Assembly (NCBI GenBank): GCA_047967505.1
Contig: CM106538.1
Direction: 5' to 3' (one strand)
DNA length: 64,000 bases
Source of the DNA: Dipteris shenzhenensis
Lineage: Eukaryota > Polypodiophyta > Polypodiopsida > Gleicheniales
Both the position numbers and the translations under genes were made by a program. The first letter of the stretch is position 1. Every line of letters begins with the position of its first letter. Shown in pieces: positions 13,204 through 24,759 of the stretch. The notes under the pieces are model-generated. The model did not search any database. It saw only the letters and a list, made by a program, of their open reading frames with translations, and had not been told where the DNA came from.

Positions 13204-13739
13204 TGATGGAAATATAACTAACTTTGCATGAAATGGAAGACAAGGTGAATGCATAAAATGACAAATATATTAGTGAAGATAACAAAGAACTCTGCTTAAT
13301 GACCGACTCGTATACTTCTTTATTGCAAGTAGCTGATGCGCAATCAGAGAAATAACACTCTCAGAGAACAATCAACTTGTCCATGCATGTCTCCTCAGGT
13401 CAACTGACCTTGTTGGAGCTCACAATCGTGGCAAACTTCTACTCTACTATCTACTCTATATCTATCTCTAGGACCGCGACTCTCATAATGCACACAAGAC
13501 CATCAACAAGTCGGATGTAGCAAGGAGCCAAATGATGACCCATGGTCATAGAAGCCAAAAACCACGAGAGTCTTCAAAGGGCCATGACCATGTCCACTGA
13601 GAGTCACAAAGTTGCCACATACTATTGCATGCAGAGGCAACCAATCACACAAGCAGATTGCATGGGCCAATCTCATGGCTTGATTCGTGCCACCCAACCA
13701 ATCCCGTGATGCTAGGATGAGCTTCCAAGCTCCAAGATA
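13204..13739 (-). repeat. 3' LTR of the small copia element
   Basis: Homologous to 14965-15541 over its whole length, but shorter by about 30-40 bases near its right end. The inner edge is next to the polypurine run at 13740-13748. The right limit is accurate to a few bases. Confidence 0.85.
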
Positions 13740-14093
13740 CCCCCCCTCGACCAAAATGGGGAGATAACAGATACATGTAAACAATCGCCAACTCTCAAAG
13801 AGCTTAATCAGAACTAACAAAAATTTCCACAAAGGAATCAATGCTCACAAAGAGCTACACCAACAGCAGTGCACAAAGAACGTCAACTACTATCAAAAAG
13901 TGCTTCTCAGAGAGCATGATAGATGATACTGCTCTATTCGAAATCAAAATGCCCAATGTTGGTCACTCAAATGATCCGCTTCCACTAGCATAGATGTGTC
14001 TTGTTTGTCTTCCTTTCCCTGAACTAAAAGTGCTTTGCCTTTCTCTAGCTTTAGAATTTCATCTCGCTATTTTGTAAAGTAGTATCGCTCTAT

Positions 14094-14779
14094 ATGTCCT
14101 TCCTTACCACAGTAGTTACACGTTCAAAGATCTCGACTTTGCTTCTTCTTCTTATCAATCACTGCAAATACTCTTGGGTCATAGATGCTTGAATTCGTGT
14201 GCTTCTCCTCGCTGAGTAGCATCCTAATAAAGTCTAGAAAATCCATGTCCTCATCAAGCCTTAGAATTCTCACTGTCTCCTCGTACTAATCAAGTGGTAG
14301 GCTCTTTAGTAGAATTGTCTTTTTGTCTTCATCCTCCACCTTAGCTCCAAGATCATTAAGTTGTTTGAGCAAACTCTGCATCCTGTTCAGAAACATGACC
14401 AAATTCTCTCCCTCGAGCATCTTTAAGTAAAAAATATCTTGTTTCAAATTTGCCTTTGAGTGCTTCATGTGAACTCAGAAAAGAGTTTCCAACATCTACC
14501 AGTTTTCCGCTGTTGTTGACACCTTCACATCAAGGTGATGGAAAAATTCAAGCACAAGAGCATCTCCCATGTAGCTGACTATCTTCTCATTTTTAATCTC
14601 TTCTCTGCTTCAGAAGTATTTCCTTTTGGTTTCTTCTCTATTCCAACAACAACTCCCCATAGTTCTTTTTGCATAAACAATAAACGGGTGGCTAGTTGCC
14701 ACCATGATGGGAAATTCTTACCACTAAAGGTGATGAGGGAAATCCCACGACTAGCCTTCTCTCTATGTGTTGTATCCAT
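14094..14779 (-). pseudogene. Broken copia gag (UBN2-type) of the small element
   Basis: Two frames carry recognisable gag. 14779-14579 contains ITFSGKNFPSW and LLFMQKELWGVV, the N-terminal copia gag signature. 14468-14286 contains FYLKMLEGENLVMFLNRMQS and VEDEDKKTILLKSLP, the central gag helices. Further on, at about 14132-14094, a zinc knuckle reads CNYCGKEGHIERYY, with the last Cys of CX2CX4HX4C replaced by Tyr. Stops and frame changes separate the parts. Known family role: gag forms the virus-like particle and packages element RNA. This copy cannot make an intact gag. Confidence 0.85.
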
Positions 14780-14949
14780 CTTAGTGATGCAGGTGATTCA
14801 ATCAAACACAGAAGTAGACTTCAGCTAATATATCTAATGATGATTTCAAGACTCTCTTTAACCTTGGCTTCCTTATCTTTTTCAGAACAGTGATTGCTTT
14901 TAAGCTAGAATACTTCAACATGTATAGGAGCTCCCAAGAACAGTGTCCT

Positions 14950-14963
14950 GGCTCCTGATACCA
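14950..14963 (-). other. Primer-binding site of the small copia element
   Basis: The minus strand reads TGGTATCAGGAGCC, the initiator-Met-tRNA-type site typical of plant copia elements, one base from the LTR edge. It fixes the element's orientation as minus. Confidence 0.85.
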
Positions 14964-14964
14964 C

Positions 14965-15541
14965 TGATGGAAATATAACTAAAGTTGCATGAAATGGAAG
15001 ACAAGGTGAGTACATAAAATGACAAATATATTAGTGAAGATGATAGAGAACTCTGCTTGATGACCGATCCATATACTTCTTTATTACAAGCGGCTGATGC
15101 ACAATCAGAGAAATAACACTCTTAGAGAACAATCGACTCGTCCATCTACGTCTCCTCAGGTCGACCGACCTTGTTGGAGCTCACAATCATGGCAAACTTC
15201 TACTCTACTATCTACTCTATATCTATCTCTAGGACCAACTCTCATAATGCACACAAGACCATCAACAAGTGGGTTGAAGGACATAGCAAGGAGCCAAATG
15301 ATGACCCGTGATTGTGGAATCCATAAACCATGAGAGTCTTCAAAGGGCAATGACCACATCCACTGAGAGTCACAAAGCTGCCATGTACTATTGCATGTAT
15401 AGGCAACCAATCACACAAGCAGATTGCACAGGCCAATCTCATGGCTTGATTTGTGCCACCCAACCAATCCCATGATGCTACAAAACCTTAAGACAAGGGA
15501 TTCCTCCACATGAGGTTGATCTTCCAAGCTCCAAGGCAACA
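14965..15541 (-). repeat. 5' LTR of the small copia element
   Basis: Pairs with 13204-13739. On the plus strand it begins TGATGGAAATATAAC immediately after the primer-binding site and ends GGCAACA next to the CCTTC target duplication. Confidence 0.85.
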
Positions 15542-15710
15542 CCTTCTTCCCTTAATCCCTTCTCTTTTCTCTTTCTTCTCTTTTCTCCATATTCGACCTT
15601 TCCTTTTTCCCTTTTCTCTTTTCTCTTTTCTTCCTTCCCTCTCTTTTCCTTTTCTCATTTTCTCTTTTCTCTTTTAACTTTTCTCCTTTCTCCTTTTCCT
15701 TCCTTTGTTT
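15542..15710. repeat. Polypyrimidine tract, right part
   Basis: TTCCCTT and TTTTCTC runs continue the tract interrupted at 13203. Composition on the two sides of the copia element is alike, supporting a single pre-insertion tract. Confidence 0.8.
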
Positions 15711-15861
15711 CAAAATTTATGTATGTTTAATTAATTGAATTTATAGTGAATGTTAGGCTTTATAAATGTATGTTTTTTAAAAATAGACTTGAAACATATG
15801 CTTTCCCTTTCTTTTAAAACAAATGTGTGTTTAATATGTTGAATTTGCAAGGCCTATAGGT

Positions 15862-15956
15862 TTGAAGCATATGCATATGTTAAGCATATGCTTTAAAGCT
15901 TTAAGCTTTAAGCTTATGCTTCAAATCTTTATGCATATGCATAAAGCTTTAAGATA
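15862..15956. repeat. Cluster of AT-rich palindromes
   Basis: Repeated AAGCATATGCTT, GCATATGC and TTAAAGCTTTAA strings, each its own reverse complement, overlap within about 95 bases. The cluster could extrude a cruciform or be the remnant of a fold-back element. No gene is attached. Confidence 0.75.
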
Positions 15957-16048
15957 AGATATGGTGGATACAAAGGTGTTGTGGCTGTTGATCCAACATC
16001 ATGCCACAAGTTTTTTTTGAGGCGAAGCATGAGAAAGTTTTCATCATC

Positions 16049-16290
16049 ACTTGTTTCTCTTGATATTCTTGATTGGACTCGCTTCCTACCCTGCTATCTT
16101 AATCAACAGATTATAACCCTTTTGTCTACCTTGGGAGTAGAAGATTTATATCCCACTTCATCTGCAAAGTGCTCCAGCACCAACCATCCTACCAACACAG
16201 TGCATGCAAGGAGAGAAATACGAAAGACTCTCTCAATTAAGATAGCAAGGTAGGAAGGGATTCCATTCAAGAATATCAAGAGAAACAAGT
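16049..16290. repeat. 55-bp inverted repeat with 132-bp spacer
   Basis: The arm at 16049-16103 and the reverse complement of 16236-16290 match at 51 of 55 positions by eye. The spacer (16104-16235) has no motif I recognise. Possibilities are a small fold-back/MITE-type element or a small-RNA hairpin source. No clear target duplication was seen at its edges. Confidence 0.8.
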
Positions 16291-18137
16291 AATTGAAAGC
16301 GAATCTGAAGCCCTTGCCACCTCTAACACTCAAGATCCTGACCCTTAAAAGAAAGTCCAATCTCAAAAAGAACAGGGACCCAGTCATGGTGGCAGCGAGG
16401 TAACATTGCAAGTTACTCTGCCACTACTATCGCCCACCTAGGAATGCCATGAATATCAAGTACAAGTAGCTATTCTCTATGCTTAATGCCACTTCAATAG
16501 TAATAACTGGCATCTCAAAAAGATCAAAGCAAGGTATGGATCTTTGATCACTCTGATGTGGGCATCCCCACCTAAGAGGAGGACATGATGCCATCCATCA
16601 CCTCAGCTCCCAGGCCTTAATCCACCTCTCTAACCATAGCATCCCCCCACAAGCGCTGGGTCACCACCAAGCTCTTGGAAAACCAGGGTAGTCACAAAGG
16701 CAAGCAAGACATCTCGGTATAGAAGTTTGGATCCCAACATGCAGGGCTTCAGAAGGTAGTAAAACAAGAACCAGTGTCAACCCTGGATGCAGTACCACAA
16801 GAGCTTACTAGACCATCCAAGTAAAGGGATGGACTAGTTCCTAAACTAGCTCAATTGTTGGGAAAAAATGCTTGAAATGTAGAAATGGTATGTGCACTGC
16901 ACTTTTCACAACTCATTGGAGTAGCTAGGCTTATAGAGTACATAGAATTAGGTAGATGGGTGTAGGAATTGTGGACTAAAAGTGTTTGTCTACTTGTCAT
17001 ACTAATGTGCATTTTACCAATACATAGTCTTTATTTCATCTTGTTCTTGAAATGATTATTTTTTCAGCAAATGAGATAATTGTGTCCTTAGGCAAATTAG
17101 TAATGGTACATTTTGAGTGGCTTATCTTACCAACGAGGTATGAAATTATGAAACATCTATTTTGGGATGGATTCAACTAAGTAATCTATCATAGCTCCTA
17201 TGGTCGACCCATCTTATATAGAGATTGTTGATCATGGTTGTTTGTGTTGATTTCATTTTGAAATTTTGCTATTAGCAACTAGGATAGCTGGACATGATTG
17301 GGAACACATCTTGTTGGCCCAACTTCCACATTGAAAACCATTCCCAGAGCTTCTCACTCAGTGGTGCCAGATTCATGGGCCAGTGGATAATCAAAGCAAT
17401 TCTAGAACCAAACTCAGCATGGGCTACATTGATCCTCCAATATATAGGCAAAGTCAAGTTTAGAGAATGAAGAAATGTTGGGATTATCAGGATCACCTCC
17501 CTACCTTTAAGCCCCCAAATGAGGACTTAGGGAGGTAGATCAGGAGCCTAGGAGAAATGCCACATGAACAAAGAAAGGGTTGCCATAGAGGTAGATCTGG
17601 TATGGCATGCAAGGATGCCACATGGCCAGCATGCAAGCAGCCATGTGGGTAGCATGGACAATAAAGGATTTTGTTAGAAAGCTGTACAAAAGTCTATGAC
17701 ACACTAGAGGCTTGGCCTCCCAAGACAATGTCTTCAATGGAGGCAAATGGGGAGAGCCTATCCCCATATGATAGGCAAGGACTCCACCCACATAGCCTTG
17801 CCCAAACCAGTAGTGCGAGGGTCAATAGGACGCACCCCACCATCCGATTCAACATCAATAGAGCCACATGCCCCTTAGGTGGAGCCCTTTGAGGGGTGTA
17901 GAGCAAAGTGGACTGGAGAAAGCCAAGCAAGAGGGCTGCAAAGAACCATAAACACCACACACCTTGTTGCCAACAGGCGAGCATGGGGTCCCCTCCAACC
18001 ACTCCTACCCATGGGATTCATACAAAGAGCGGGCCATCAAGACGCTCCCAGTAACTTGAAGGAGAGGTCTTCATTGGATCTCTTGGTTGTTGACAATATC
18101 TCAAAGTTCCCAGTCGCGGCTCAGGAGACCACATAGG
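16291..18137. other. Intergenic, no recognisable gene
   Basis: Frames of 60-100 codons occur on both strands (for example 17694-18002 minus), without motifs or splice structure. I see no supported gene. The right edge ends in ATAGG, the left target-site remnant of the copia element. Confidence 0.55.
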
Positions 18138-18489
18138 TGTGAAGATAGTGGGAGAGAGGGAAGGAGTCTCACTTGAGGCTTTCTCACAATCACAATGGGG
18201 GAATACACACAAAGGTGGAGGCTGAAAACAGTTTTCCTCTTCTTAGTTGTGAAAGCCAAAAGAACTCTAGTACAAAGAAATAGAAGAACCCTATATGTGG
18301 GTCTCAAACCAAACTCAACTAACTAAGGTGGCATACTAATTGAGCCACAAGCTAGAGTAGATAAGGATAGCTGTCATCCAGCTATTATTCGTGGGCGGTG
18401 TACCAACCGCATCTGTAGCTAACAAGTTGGTGACATAAATGCACAACGGTCACCCTGGCACATCACGAGTGGAGCTCAATATCTCAACA
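18138..18489 (-). repeat. 3' LTR of the copia element (352 bp)
   Basis: On the plus strand it begins TGTGAAGATAGTGGG and ends ATATCTCAACA, giving TG...CA ends. It is adjacent to the polypurine tract at 18490-18501 and the same length as its partner. Confidence 0.95.
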
Positions 18490-19604
18490 CTCCCCCTCGA
18501 GCTCAATCCCAATTCCTGCACACCAAGCAAGTCTCTGAACTTGCGCAGCTTCTCTGTGCCCAATGCTTTCGTGAATATGTCAGCTACCTGATCCTCTGTG
18601 CTGACATAAACTAGATCAATAAGACCTAGTAAAACCTTCTCCCGCACATAGTGATAATGCACCTCAATGTGCTTTGTTCTAGCATGAAAGACTGGGTTCT
18701 TTGCCAAGTGTATACTGCTCATGTTGTCACAATAAATGACAACCGGCCCATCTGTAGACTGATGCATATCATAAAGTAGCTTATGCAACCAAGCTACCTC
18801 ACATGCAGCCATTGCTGCACCCCTGTACTCAGCCTCTGTGCTCGACAAGGCAACTGTAGGCTATTTCTTGCTGCTCCAAGTGACTGCAGCACTCCCAAAA
18901 GAGAACACATATCCACTGGTAGATAGTCTATCAGAAATACTACTAGCCCAATCAGCATCAGTGTATCCATGCAACGGTATCTGAACCCCAGCCTCATAAA
19001 ATAGTCCATACTGCAATGTGGACTTCACATACCTGAGTATGCATCTAGCCGCATCCAAATGCGGTTTCCTTGGAGCCTGCATAAACTAACTTACCAACCC
19101 AACAGCATAGCTCAAATCTGGCCTGGTAATAGTCATGTAAATCAAACTTCCTACTATGCGTCTGTACATAGTAGGGTCTTCCAGAAGCTCACCTGCATCT
19201 GTGCTCAGCTTCACATTCTGCTCCAAAGGAACTGAAATAGGCTTACAGCCTGTCATCCTATATTTGGACAGCATGTCCAGTCCATACTGCCTCTGCAAGA
19301 GCTGTATCCCACTTGGTGATCTAATCACCTCAATGCCCAAGAAATAACTCAGCTCTCCCAAATCCTTCAGCTCAAACTTCTGCCTCAATAGCATTTTCAC
19401 ATGAAGGATATCTTCATCACTATCACCTGTGATGATCAAATCATCAACATAAATGACAAGCAGCATAATCCCTTTCTCTGTTTTTCTCACATAGAGTGAG
19501 AAATCTACCTTGGAAATCTGAAAGCCAATAGTGACAAGATACTGTCCTATCTTGTCAGACCATGCTCTAGGTGCTTGCTTCAAGCCATACACGGCTTTCT
19601 TCAA
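18450..19604 (-). pseudogene. Copia RT palm/thumb and RNase H, broken
   Basis: Begins with KKAVYGLKQAPRAW and contains the RT catalytic motif YVDD (LLVIYVDDLIITG), then KFELKDLGELSYFLGIEV. TAG codons at 19088-19086 and 18863-18861 interrupt the same frame; flanking residues (AVGLVS before, FMQAPRKPH after; TWSSKK before, PTVALSSTEAEYRG after) indicate Gln in the ancestor. RNase H carries DADWAS, STEAEY, YCDNMSSIHLAKNP and TKHIEVHYHYVRE, ending ADIFTKAL. RT copies RNA to DNA and RNase H removes the template. Confidence 0.9.
18490..18501 (-). other. Polypurine tract of the copia element
   Basis: The minus strand reads CTCGAGGGGGAG immediately before the 3' LTR. It is the plus-strand DNA primer site in reverse transcription. 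Confidence 0.9.
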
Positions 19605-20614
19605 CCTGCAAACAAACTCAGGATAAATAGCATGAACATAACCTGTGCTGGCTGCTCCATAAAGACCTCTTCTTGCAAATCACCATGCAAGAAGGCATTC
19701 TTTACATCCATCTGATGTAAAGACCATCCCTTTGATGCAGCCATAGCAATGGCTGCTCTTACGGTTGCCATCCTTGCAACCGGGCTGAAAGTTTCTTCAT
19801 AATCAATGCCATATGTCTGTGCATACCCCTTGACAACTAATCTTGCCTTGTATCTATTCATAGAACCATCTGCATTGTGCTTGATCTTATAAACCCACTT
19901 ACAGCCAATTGCATTCTTGTCTTTAGGCAAAGGCACCAATTCCCATGTAGCATTTGCATCCAAGGCATCCATTTCTCCATCCATGGCTTTCTCCCATTTT
20001 TCAGTTCCCATGGCTTGCTCAAAAGAAGTGGGTTCTGGTTCCTGTATCACTTTGACCATATAGGCATAGTGAATGGCTGTAAATCCATCATATTTCAGCC
20101 TATCCACAGGATACCTAACCCTGGTAGACCTGTGCAAAATAGGCTCACTTCCAGGTGCTCTCAAAACATCCCTGGTCTTCCTTACTGTAGGTGTAACAAC
20201 AGAAGGAATACCCAACTCATCATCAATGCTCTGCTCTGAGCCACTGGATTCACCATCCACATAAGAGTGACCTGCATTCACATCAAACATGGGCTGATCT
20301 ACCTTCTCTTTTCCTTTTTGTGATACCTGCGCACCACTATCTGCATTGCTTTGAGGAGATTCTCTTGATCTCAATCTACCTGTCCATGGCAAGGTATGTC
20401 AACCACTACTAGAGGACACTGTAGGTCCACTGATATTTTGTGATTGCTGCTGTGAATTCTGTGCAGCATTACCATTTTGTGCATCTACATCAATCATCAC
20501 ATTTACTGGTTTATACCAGCTGCTCATCTCATCAAAAACAACATCTCTGCTCACTGTAAAATTACGAGTAGAGGTTATAGCATCTATACCCTTTCTGCTG
20601 CAGAGAATAACCAA
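19601..20614 (-). pseudogene. Copia integrase-RT linker and RT fingers/palm, broken
   Basis: The frame resumes near 20614 (VSRDVVFDE), passes a low-complexity Gln/Ser linker and meets a TGA at 20401-20399; in context it could derive from an Arg CGA or Trp codon. The RT N-terminal half follows: [50 protein letters not shown], and [20 protein letters not shown] with the first catalytic Asp of the palm. A frameshift near 19640 throws the frame out just before the YGLKQAPRAW segment. Confidence 0.9.
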
Positions 20615-21545
20615 TAAAGATGCACTTCTCAGCTTTTGGATCCAACTTGGACCTCAACTCATCTGGCACATGAACATAGGCAATGCAACCAAAAATTTTC
20701 AAATGAGAAATGTCTGGTTTCCTACTAGTATACATCTCCTCTGGCGTCATGCCATGTATTGCTACAGTGGGAGTCCTGTTCATTATATAAACTGCTGTAG
20801 CAACTGCTTTAGCCCAATAATATTCTGGTAGATCTTTTTCATTTAGCATGGCCCGAGATACCTCTCCAATATGCCTGTTTTTCCTTTCTGCAATTCCATT
20901 TTGTTGTGGGGTATGACTGCATGAATATTGTTGCTTTATGCCATGCTCCTGCAGGAACCTTGCAAACTCATTTGAGAGGTACTCTCCCCCTCCATCTGAC
21001 CTTAGGCATTTTATTTGCAGGCCTGTTTCTTTTTCAACCATAGCTTTAAAAGCTTTGAAGTGCCCAAACACTTCACTTTTCTTTTTCATAAAATACACCC
21101 AAAGTTTTCTGCTGAAGTCATCAATAAATGTGACAAAATAGTGACAGCCACCAATAGATGCAGCTTTAGTAGTCCACACATCAGAGTGGATTAATTCCAA
21201 TGGCTTTTTACTCTCTTGAACATGCCTAGGAAAAGGTTTCCTTGCCTGTTTCCCAAATTGACAGGCTTCACAAACCTTGTGCATTTCTGCAACCTTGAAT
21301 TTAGGCAATCCTGCAACAATATTTTGGGCTTGCATTGATTTAAGTCGCTGTATATTAACATGACCAATGCGTTTGTGCCAGATATCAATATCTACAACTA
21401 CACCGGTCCCATGTGCAAACATTGCTGCACTCAATTCAGGCATGTCCGCATCCAACGTAAACATCCTGCCCTTCTTCTTTCCTTTTGCTATCAAGCGACC
21501 ATTATTTTTCATATCCTCAACAAAGCATCCATGAGGATTAAATCG
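20562..21545 (-). pseudogene. Copia integrase, largely intact frame
   Basis: The frame opens after the break near 21545 and runs 316 codons from its first Met (21512). The zinc-binding HHCC region is visible (IWHKRIGH, then CEACQFGK). The catalytic D, D, E residues appear to be kept: HSDVW, LRSDGGGEY, and the Glu in NGIAERKNR. The C-terminal part (LKIFGCIAYVHVP, KCIFIGYS) is present. The frame ends at a frameshift near 20575. In the family, integrase inserts the element cDNA into host chromosomes. The domain itself looks potentially active, but translation from the element mRNA would stop well before it. Confidence 0.9.
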
Positions 21546-22813
21546 ACCTGCAAGTCCTGCTCAACCATCTGACCAACAGAAACCAGGTTCTTGGTGATGT
21601 TCGGGACATGAAATACATCAGACAAGTATTTCTTTTTCCCATCCTGCATAGACAAAGGAATTTTGCCAATCTGCACAATAGGATGTGCAGTATCATCACC
21701 AGTCTCCACAAATCCTAGTTTTTCCATTTTCCTTGCATCCTGCATCCATTCAGCATGACCTGTCATGTGGTTTGACGCACTTGAGTCAACATACCACACA
21801 TCATTGCTTTCTTCTGCACTTGTCACAGAATTTTTCATATGTTGCACCATAAACAAATGCTCATTTCTATCATCACCCTGTCTACTAGAAGATGCATAAT
21901 TGCCTTGCTGCAATTTTCCATTCATAATGTCATTCTGCTTTTTGTAGCAGTCTTTAGCCATATGCCCCATTTTACCACAATAGTAGCATTCAACATTGCT
22001 GTTTGCATTTTGGCCTCTCTGCCATCCACCACGACCTCTTTGGCTCCCCCTGCCTCCAGAGTTACCATGTCCTCCTGCATAGGACTGGTTTTCTTGCATT
22101 TGCTGCATATTCTGATTTCTACCATGGCCTGCAGATCGGCCTCCTCTACCTCTGCCTCTACCTCTGCCAGCATTTGAGTAGAAGACAGTTTCTTTTGAAG
22201 TTCCTGCTGAAGAAGATGCACCACCATTTCTCTGCTCTTTAGAAATTAAAAGAGCAATCAACTCCTCAAAATCAGGAAATTTTTCACGGACGGCAATGGA
22301 TGTCCGGAACTGTGCATAATCCTTTCCTAGACCATTCAAGGTCATAGAAACTAAATCATCATCATCCACAGGCGACCCAATGGAAGCAAGTGCATCCGCA
22401 ATTTTCTTCACCTTCATGTGGTAGTCATTGATGCTCATATTTTCTCTCTGCACATTGTGCAGCTCCTGCTTGAGTTGCATTTTCCTGGCTTGCATATTTG
22501 TGCTGTACATTTTTGCCAAAGTATCCCATGCCTCCTTTGGCATACTTGCATCCTGAATATGCACAATCATGGAGTCCGAAATACTAATAGACAGCCAGTA
22601 CATAACTTTCCTAGCTCTCTCATGCCATCCTTTGAATGCCTACATTTCCTGGTTATTGGGAACATTAGGAAGAACAGGTTCTTCTTCATTTCCTGTAATG
22701 AACTCCCAATAGCCTTTTCCCATCAAGAAATTCGTCATTCTAAACTTCCATGCCTGGAAGTTGTTCTTGTCAAGCTTTTCAGTGACAATCTATGAAAGAG
22801 AATCAGATGCCAT
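21509..22813 (-). pseudogene. Copia gag and protease, broken
   Basis: The start Met at 22813 is chosen because the frame from there reads conserved copia gag (FQAWKFRMTNFLMGKGYW) continuous with the long frame from 22603. Two TAG codons interrupt it at codon 8 (22792-22790) and codon 58 (22642-22640); both sit where Gln is expected. Downstream are UBN2 gag helices, a Gly/Arg-rich stretch, a complete zinc knuckle CYYCGKMGHMAKDC and the protease core. The protease triad reads DSS instead of D-S/T-G (VWYVDSSASNHMTG), so the catalytic loop is altered. A frameshift near 21545 ends the frame just after the protease. Gag packages RNA and the protease processes the polyprotein; this copy would do neither unaided. 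Confidence 0.9.
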
Positions 22814-23343
22814 TACAGAACACTGCAAAATATTCTGTCACTGCAAAAAACACAGCTTTTGCCTCACACGGGCAGATCTGCAAAACTGACGAAAGTGCTA
22901 TTTCACCACACAGTCACTTCCTAGTGACGATTTTGCATCAACAGGCAACAAGCATGAATCTGCAACTCCCAATATCTCTGCACACAGGCATGCGATGCAA
23001 TTTCTGCGGCAACTTTTCACCGACTAGCCGAGCAGTGGTCGCACAGCAAAAACAGGGCCTCTTCCTGAGTGCCTGCGGAGAACTTCCGCCTCCAAAACAG
23101 GCCCCGAAATGACCTCGAATCAGAAAAATAAAGTCACCTAGGGCTATGCCCTATCCTGCAGCATATAATGCCCTCTCGCCACACCACGAAGGGCGTCTCA
23201 ATCTGAGACAGTGCACTCTTGCACTTCCGGCTATGCTACCTGCAGAGATTTGCTCCCAAACTCGAAAAAGGAAAGCAACACTGGTCCTCTTACCAGGACA
23301 CTGCGAACTTGGTTTGCTTTCTTGAGCTCCTTACCACGAACAA

Positions 23344-23356
23344 GGCTCTGATACCA
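23344..23356 (-). other. Primer-binding site of the copia element
   Basis: The minus strand reads TGGTATCAGAGCC, the standard plant copia initiator-tRNA complement, directly abutting the 5' LTR. Confidence 0.95.
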
Positions 23357-23708
23357 TGTGAAGATAGTGGGAGAGAGGGAAGGAGTCTCACTTGAGGCTT
23401 TCTCACAATCACAATGGGGGAATACACACAAAGGTGGAGGCTGAAAACAGTTTTCCTCTTCTTAGTTGTGAAAGCCAAAAGAACTCTAGTACGAAGAAAT
23501 AGAAGAACCCTATATGTGGGTCTCAAATCAAACTCAACTAACTAAGGTGGCATACTAACTGAGCCACAAGCTAGAGTAGATAAGGATAGCTGTCATCCAA
23601 CTATTATTCGTGGGCGGTGTACCAACCGCATCTGTAGCTAACAAGTCGGTGACATAAATGCACAACGGTCACCCTCGCACATCGTGAGTGGAGCTCGATA
23701 TCTCAACA
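23357..23708 (-). repeat. 5' LTR of the copia element (352 bp)
   Basis: Begins exactly after the primer-binding site at 23356 and ends ATATCTCAACA. The element promoter would lie here, read leftward. Confidence 0.95.
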
Positions 23709-24725
23709 ATAGAGCCTTTGTTACCATCATTCAACCACTGCACCTCTGCCTCCCTCACATCCTCTCACCTCCCTGCCCCCCCAATATTCGGGCTCCTCCT
23801 GCACCCTCCTCCCCCCAACTACTATAGTAACACAGCCATTAATCACCCTCACCACATGCCCCCCACCCATCCCTTCTCTCTCACCTCCCCCCCCCACCTC
23901 CCCAAGAGTCTCATGTTCTCCCTCTCCTCACCTCTTCCTCTCCAATTTTGCAATTGCCCCCCTCACCTAGGCCCTCTGGTTAGAGCATGGCTATTTCACC
24001 ACCATAACCCCAACCTTGTCCGAGCATGACTACTATGCAATTGGCACAAGAGGCTTTCCGTTATCAAATCCCTTCCCAAGGCAGCCACTCTCACAAGAGT
24101 TTTGGAGGTGAGGCCTTGGACTATCTTGATGTATTAGATGACTACCGCATCACATTGGAGATGTCAATCTTGATTTTGTAACCTCGAAAGGGGGTCTATG
24201 TGAGTAGTTGGGAGCCCATACTATCCTTTCTGAAATTTCAACTTTGCAGCCACATGAGGAGAACTAGACCCCCTTCTAACCTTATGATGTGAGGACCAAA
24301 CGTTTTGTATGATGGAGGAGTGGATGGGATAGCAAGGGAAGGAGTTGTATATCACCCACAGTCACACAACCCCTTTTCAGCTCGCTTTCTCCTGAGACAG
24401 GAAGAGATTGGGTCTAGCACTAGAGGCGATCCATTTGTGGGTAGAGCAACAACTCAGGAAAGCCACACACTGGCCGTTGGATCAGTGCATCGACCGACTA
24501 GGAGTGGAGCCCTCTCCCTCTTTCTTAGGACTTCCCCCTGAACTATGATCTGCCCCTTTGCACATTTAAGGCCACATCTTGCTTGTTGCCATCCATAGAC
24601 TTCCGTTTAATCTCCTCAGCCAACAAGCTACCCACAACATCATCAAACTTTAGTACTCCACCAGGTGTATAGTTACTGATAGCTATACAAAAGGTATCCC
24701 ATGAGGATCGCAAAGAACACAATAC

Positions 24726-24759
<34 letters not shown>

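Larger units (their letters stand above)
13204..15541 (-). mobile_element. Small gag-only Ty1/copia element with both LTRs
   Basis: Two LTRs in direct orientation (13204-13739 and 14965-15541) enclose only ~1.2 kb. The outer ends read TGATGG at left and CAACA at right on the plus strand. The flanks are a perfect 5-bp target duplication, CCTTC (13199-13203 and 15542-15546). On the minus strand the 5' LTR is followed by a primer-binding site (14963-14950), the interior holds gag fragments, and a C-rich plus-strand run at 13740-13748 is the polypurine tract. No protease, integrase or RT was seen, so the element would depend on another copia for mobilisation. It inserted into the CCCTTT tract. 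Confidence 0.9.
18138..23708 (-). mobile_element. Full-length Ty1/copia LTR retrotransposon, inactivated
   Basis: A 5571-bp element on the minus strand with two 352-bp LTRs, PBS, gag, protease, integrase, RT and RNase H in copia order, and a polypurine tract. The LTRs differ at about 9 positions by eye (~2.6 percent, mostly transitions), so insertion was relatively recent. The flanks read ATAGG at left and ATAGA at right, a 4-of-5 target duplication. The single gag-pol frame is broken by five in-frame stops (near 22791, 22641, 20400, 19087, 18862) and three frameshifts (near 21545, 20575 and 19640). Four of the five stops are TAG where Gln is expected. It cannot make its own machinery but could be mobilised in trans because its ends are intact. 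Confidence 0.95.

Noticed and set aside
12866-13285. Several 110-140-codon frames on both strands (Phe/Pro-rich and Lys/Gly/Glu-rich)
   Set aside because: All come from the CCCTTT polypyrimidine tract.
19877-20239. Plus-strand frames inside the copia element (also 21839-22177, 22418-22795)
   Set aside because: They are antisense shadows of gag and pol.
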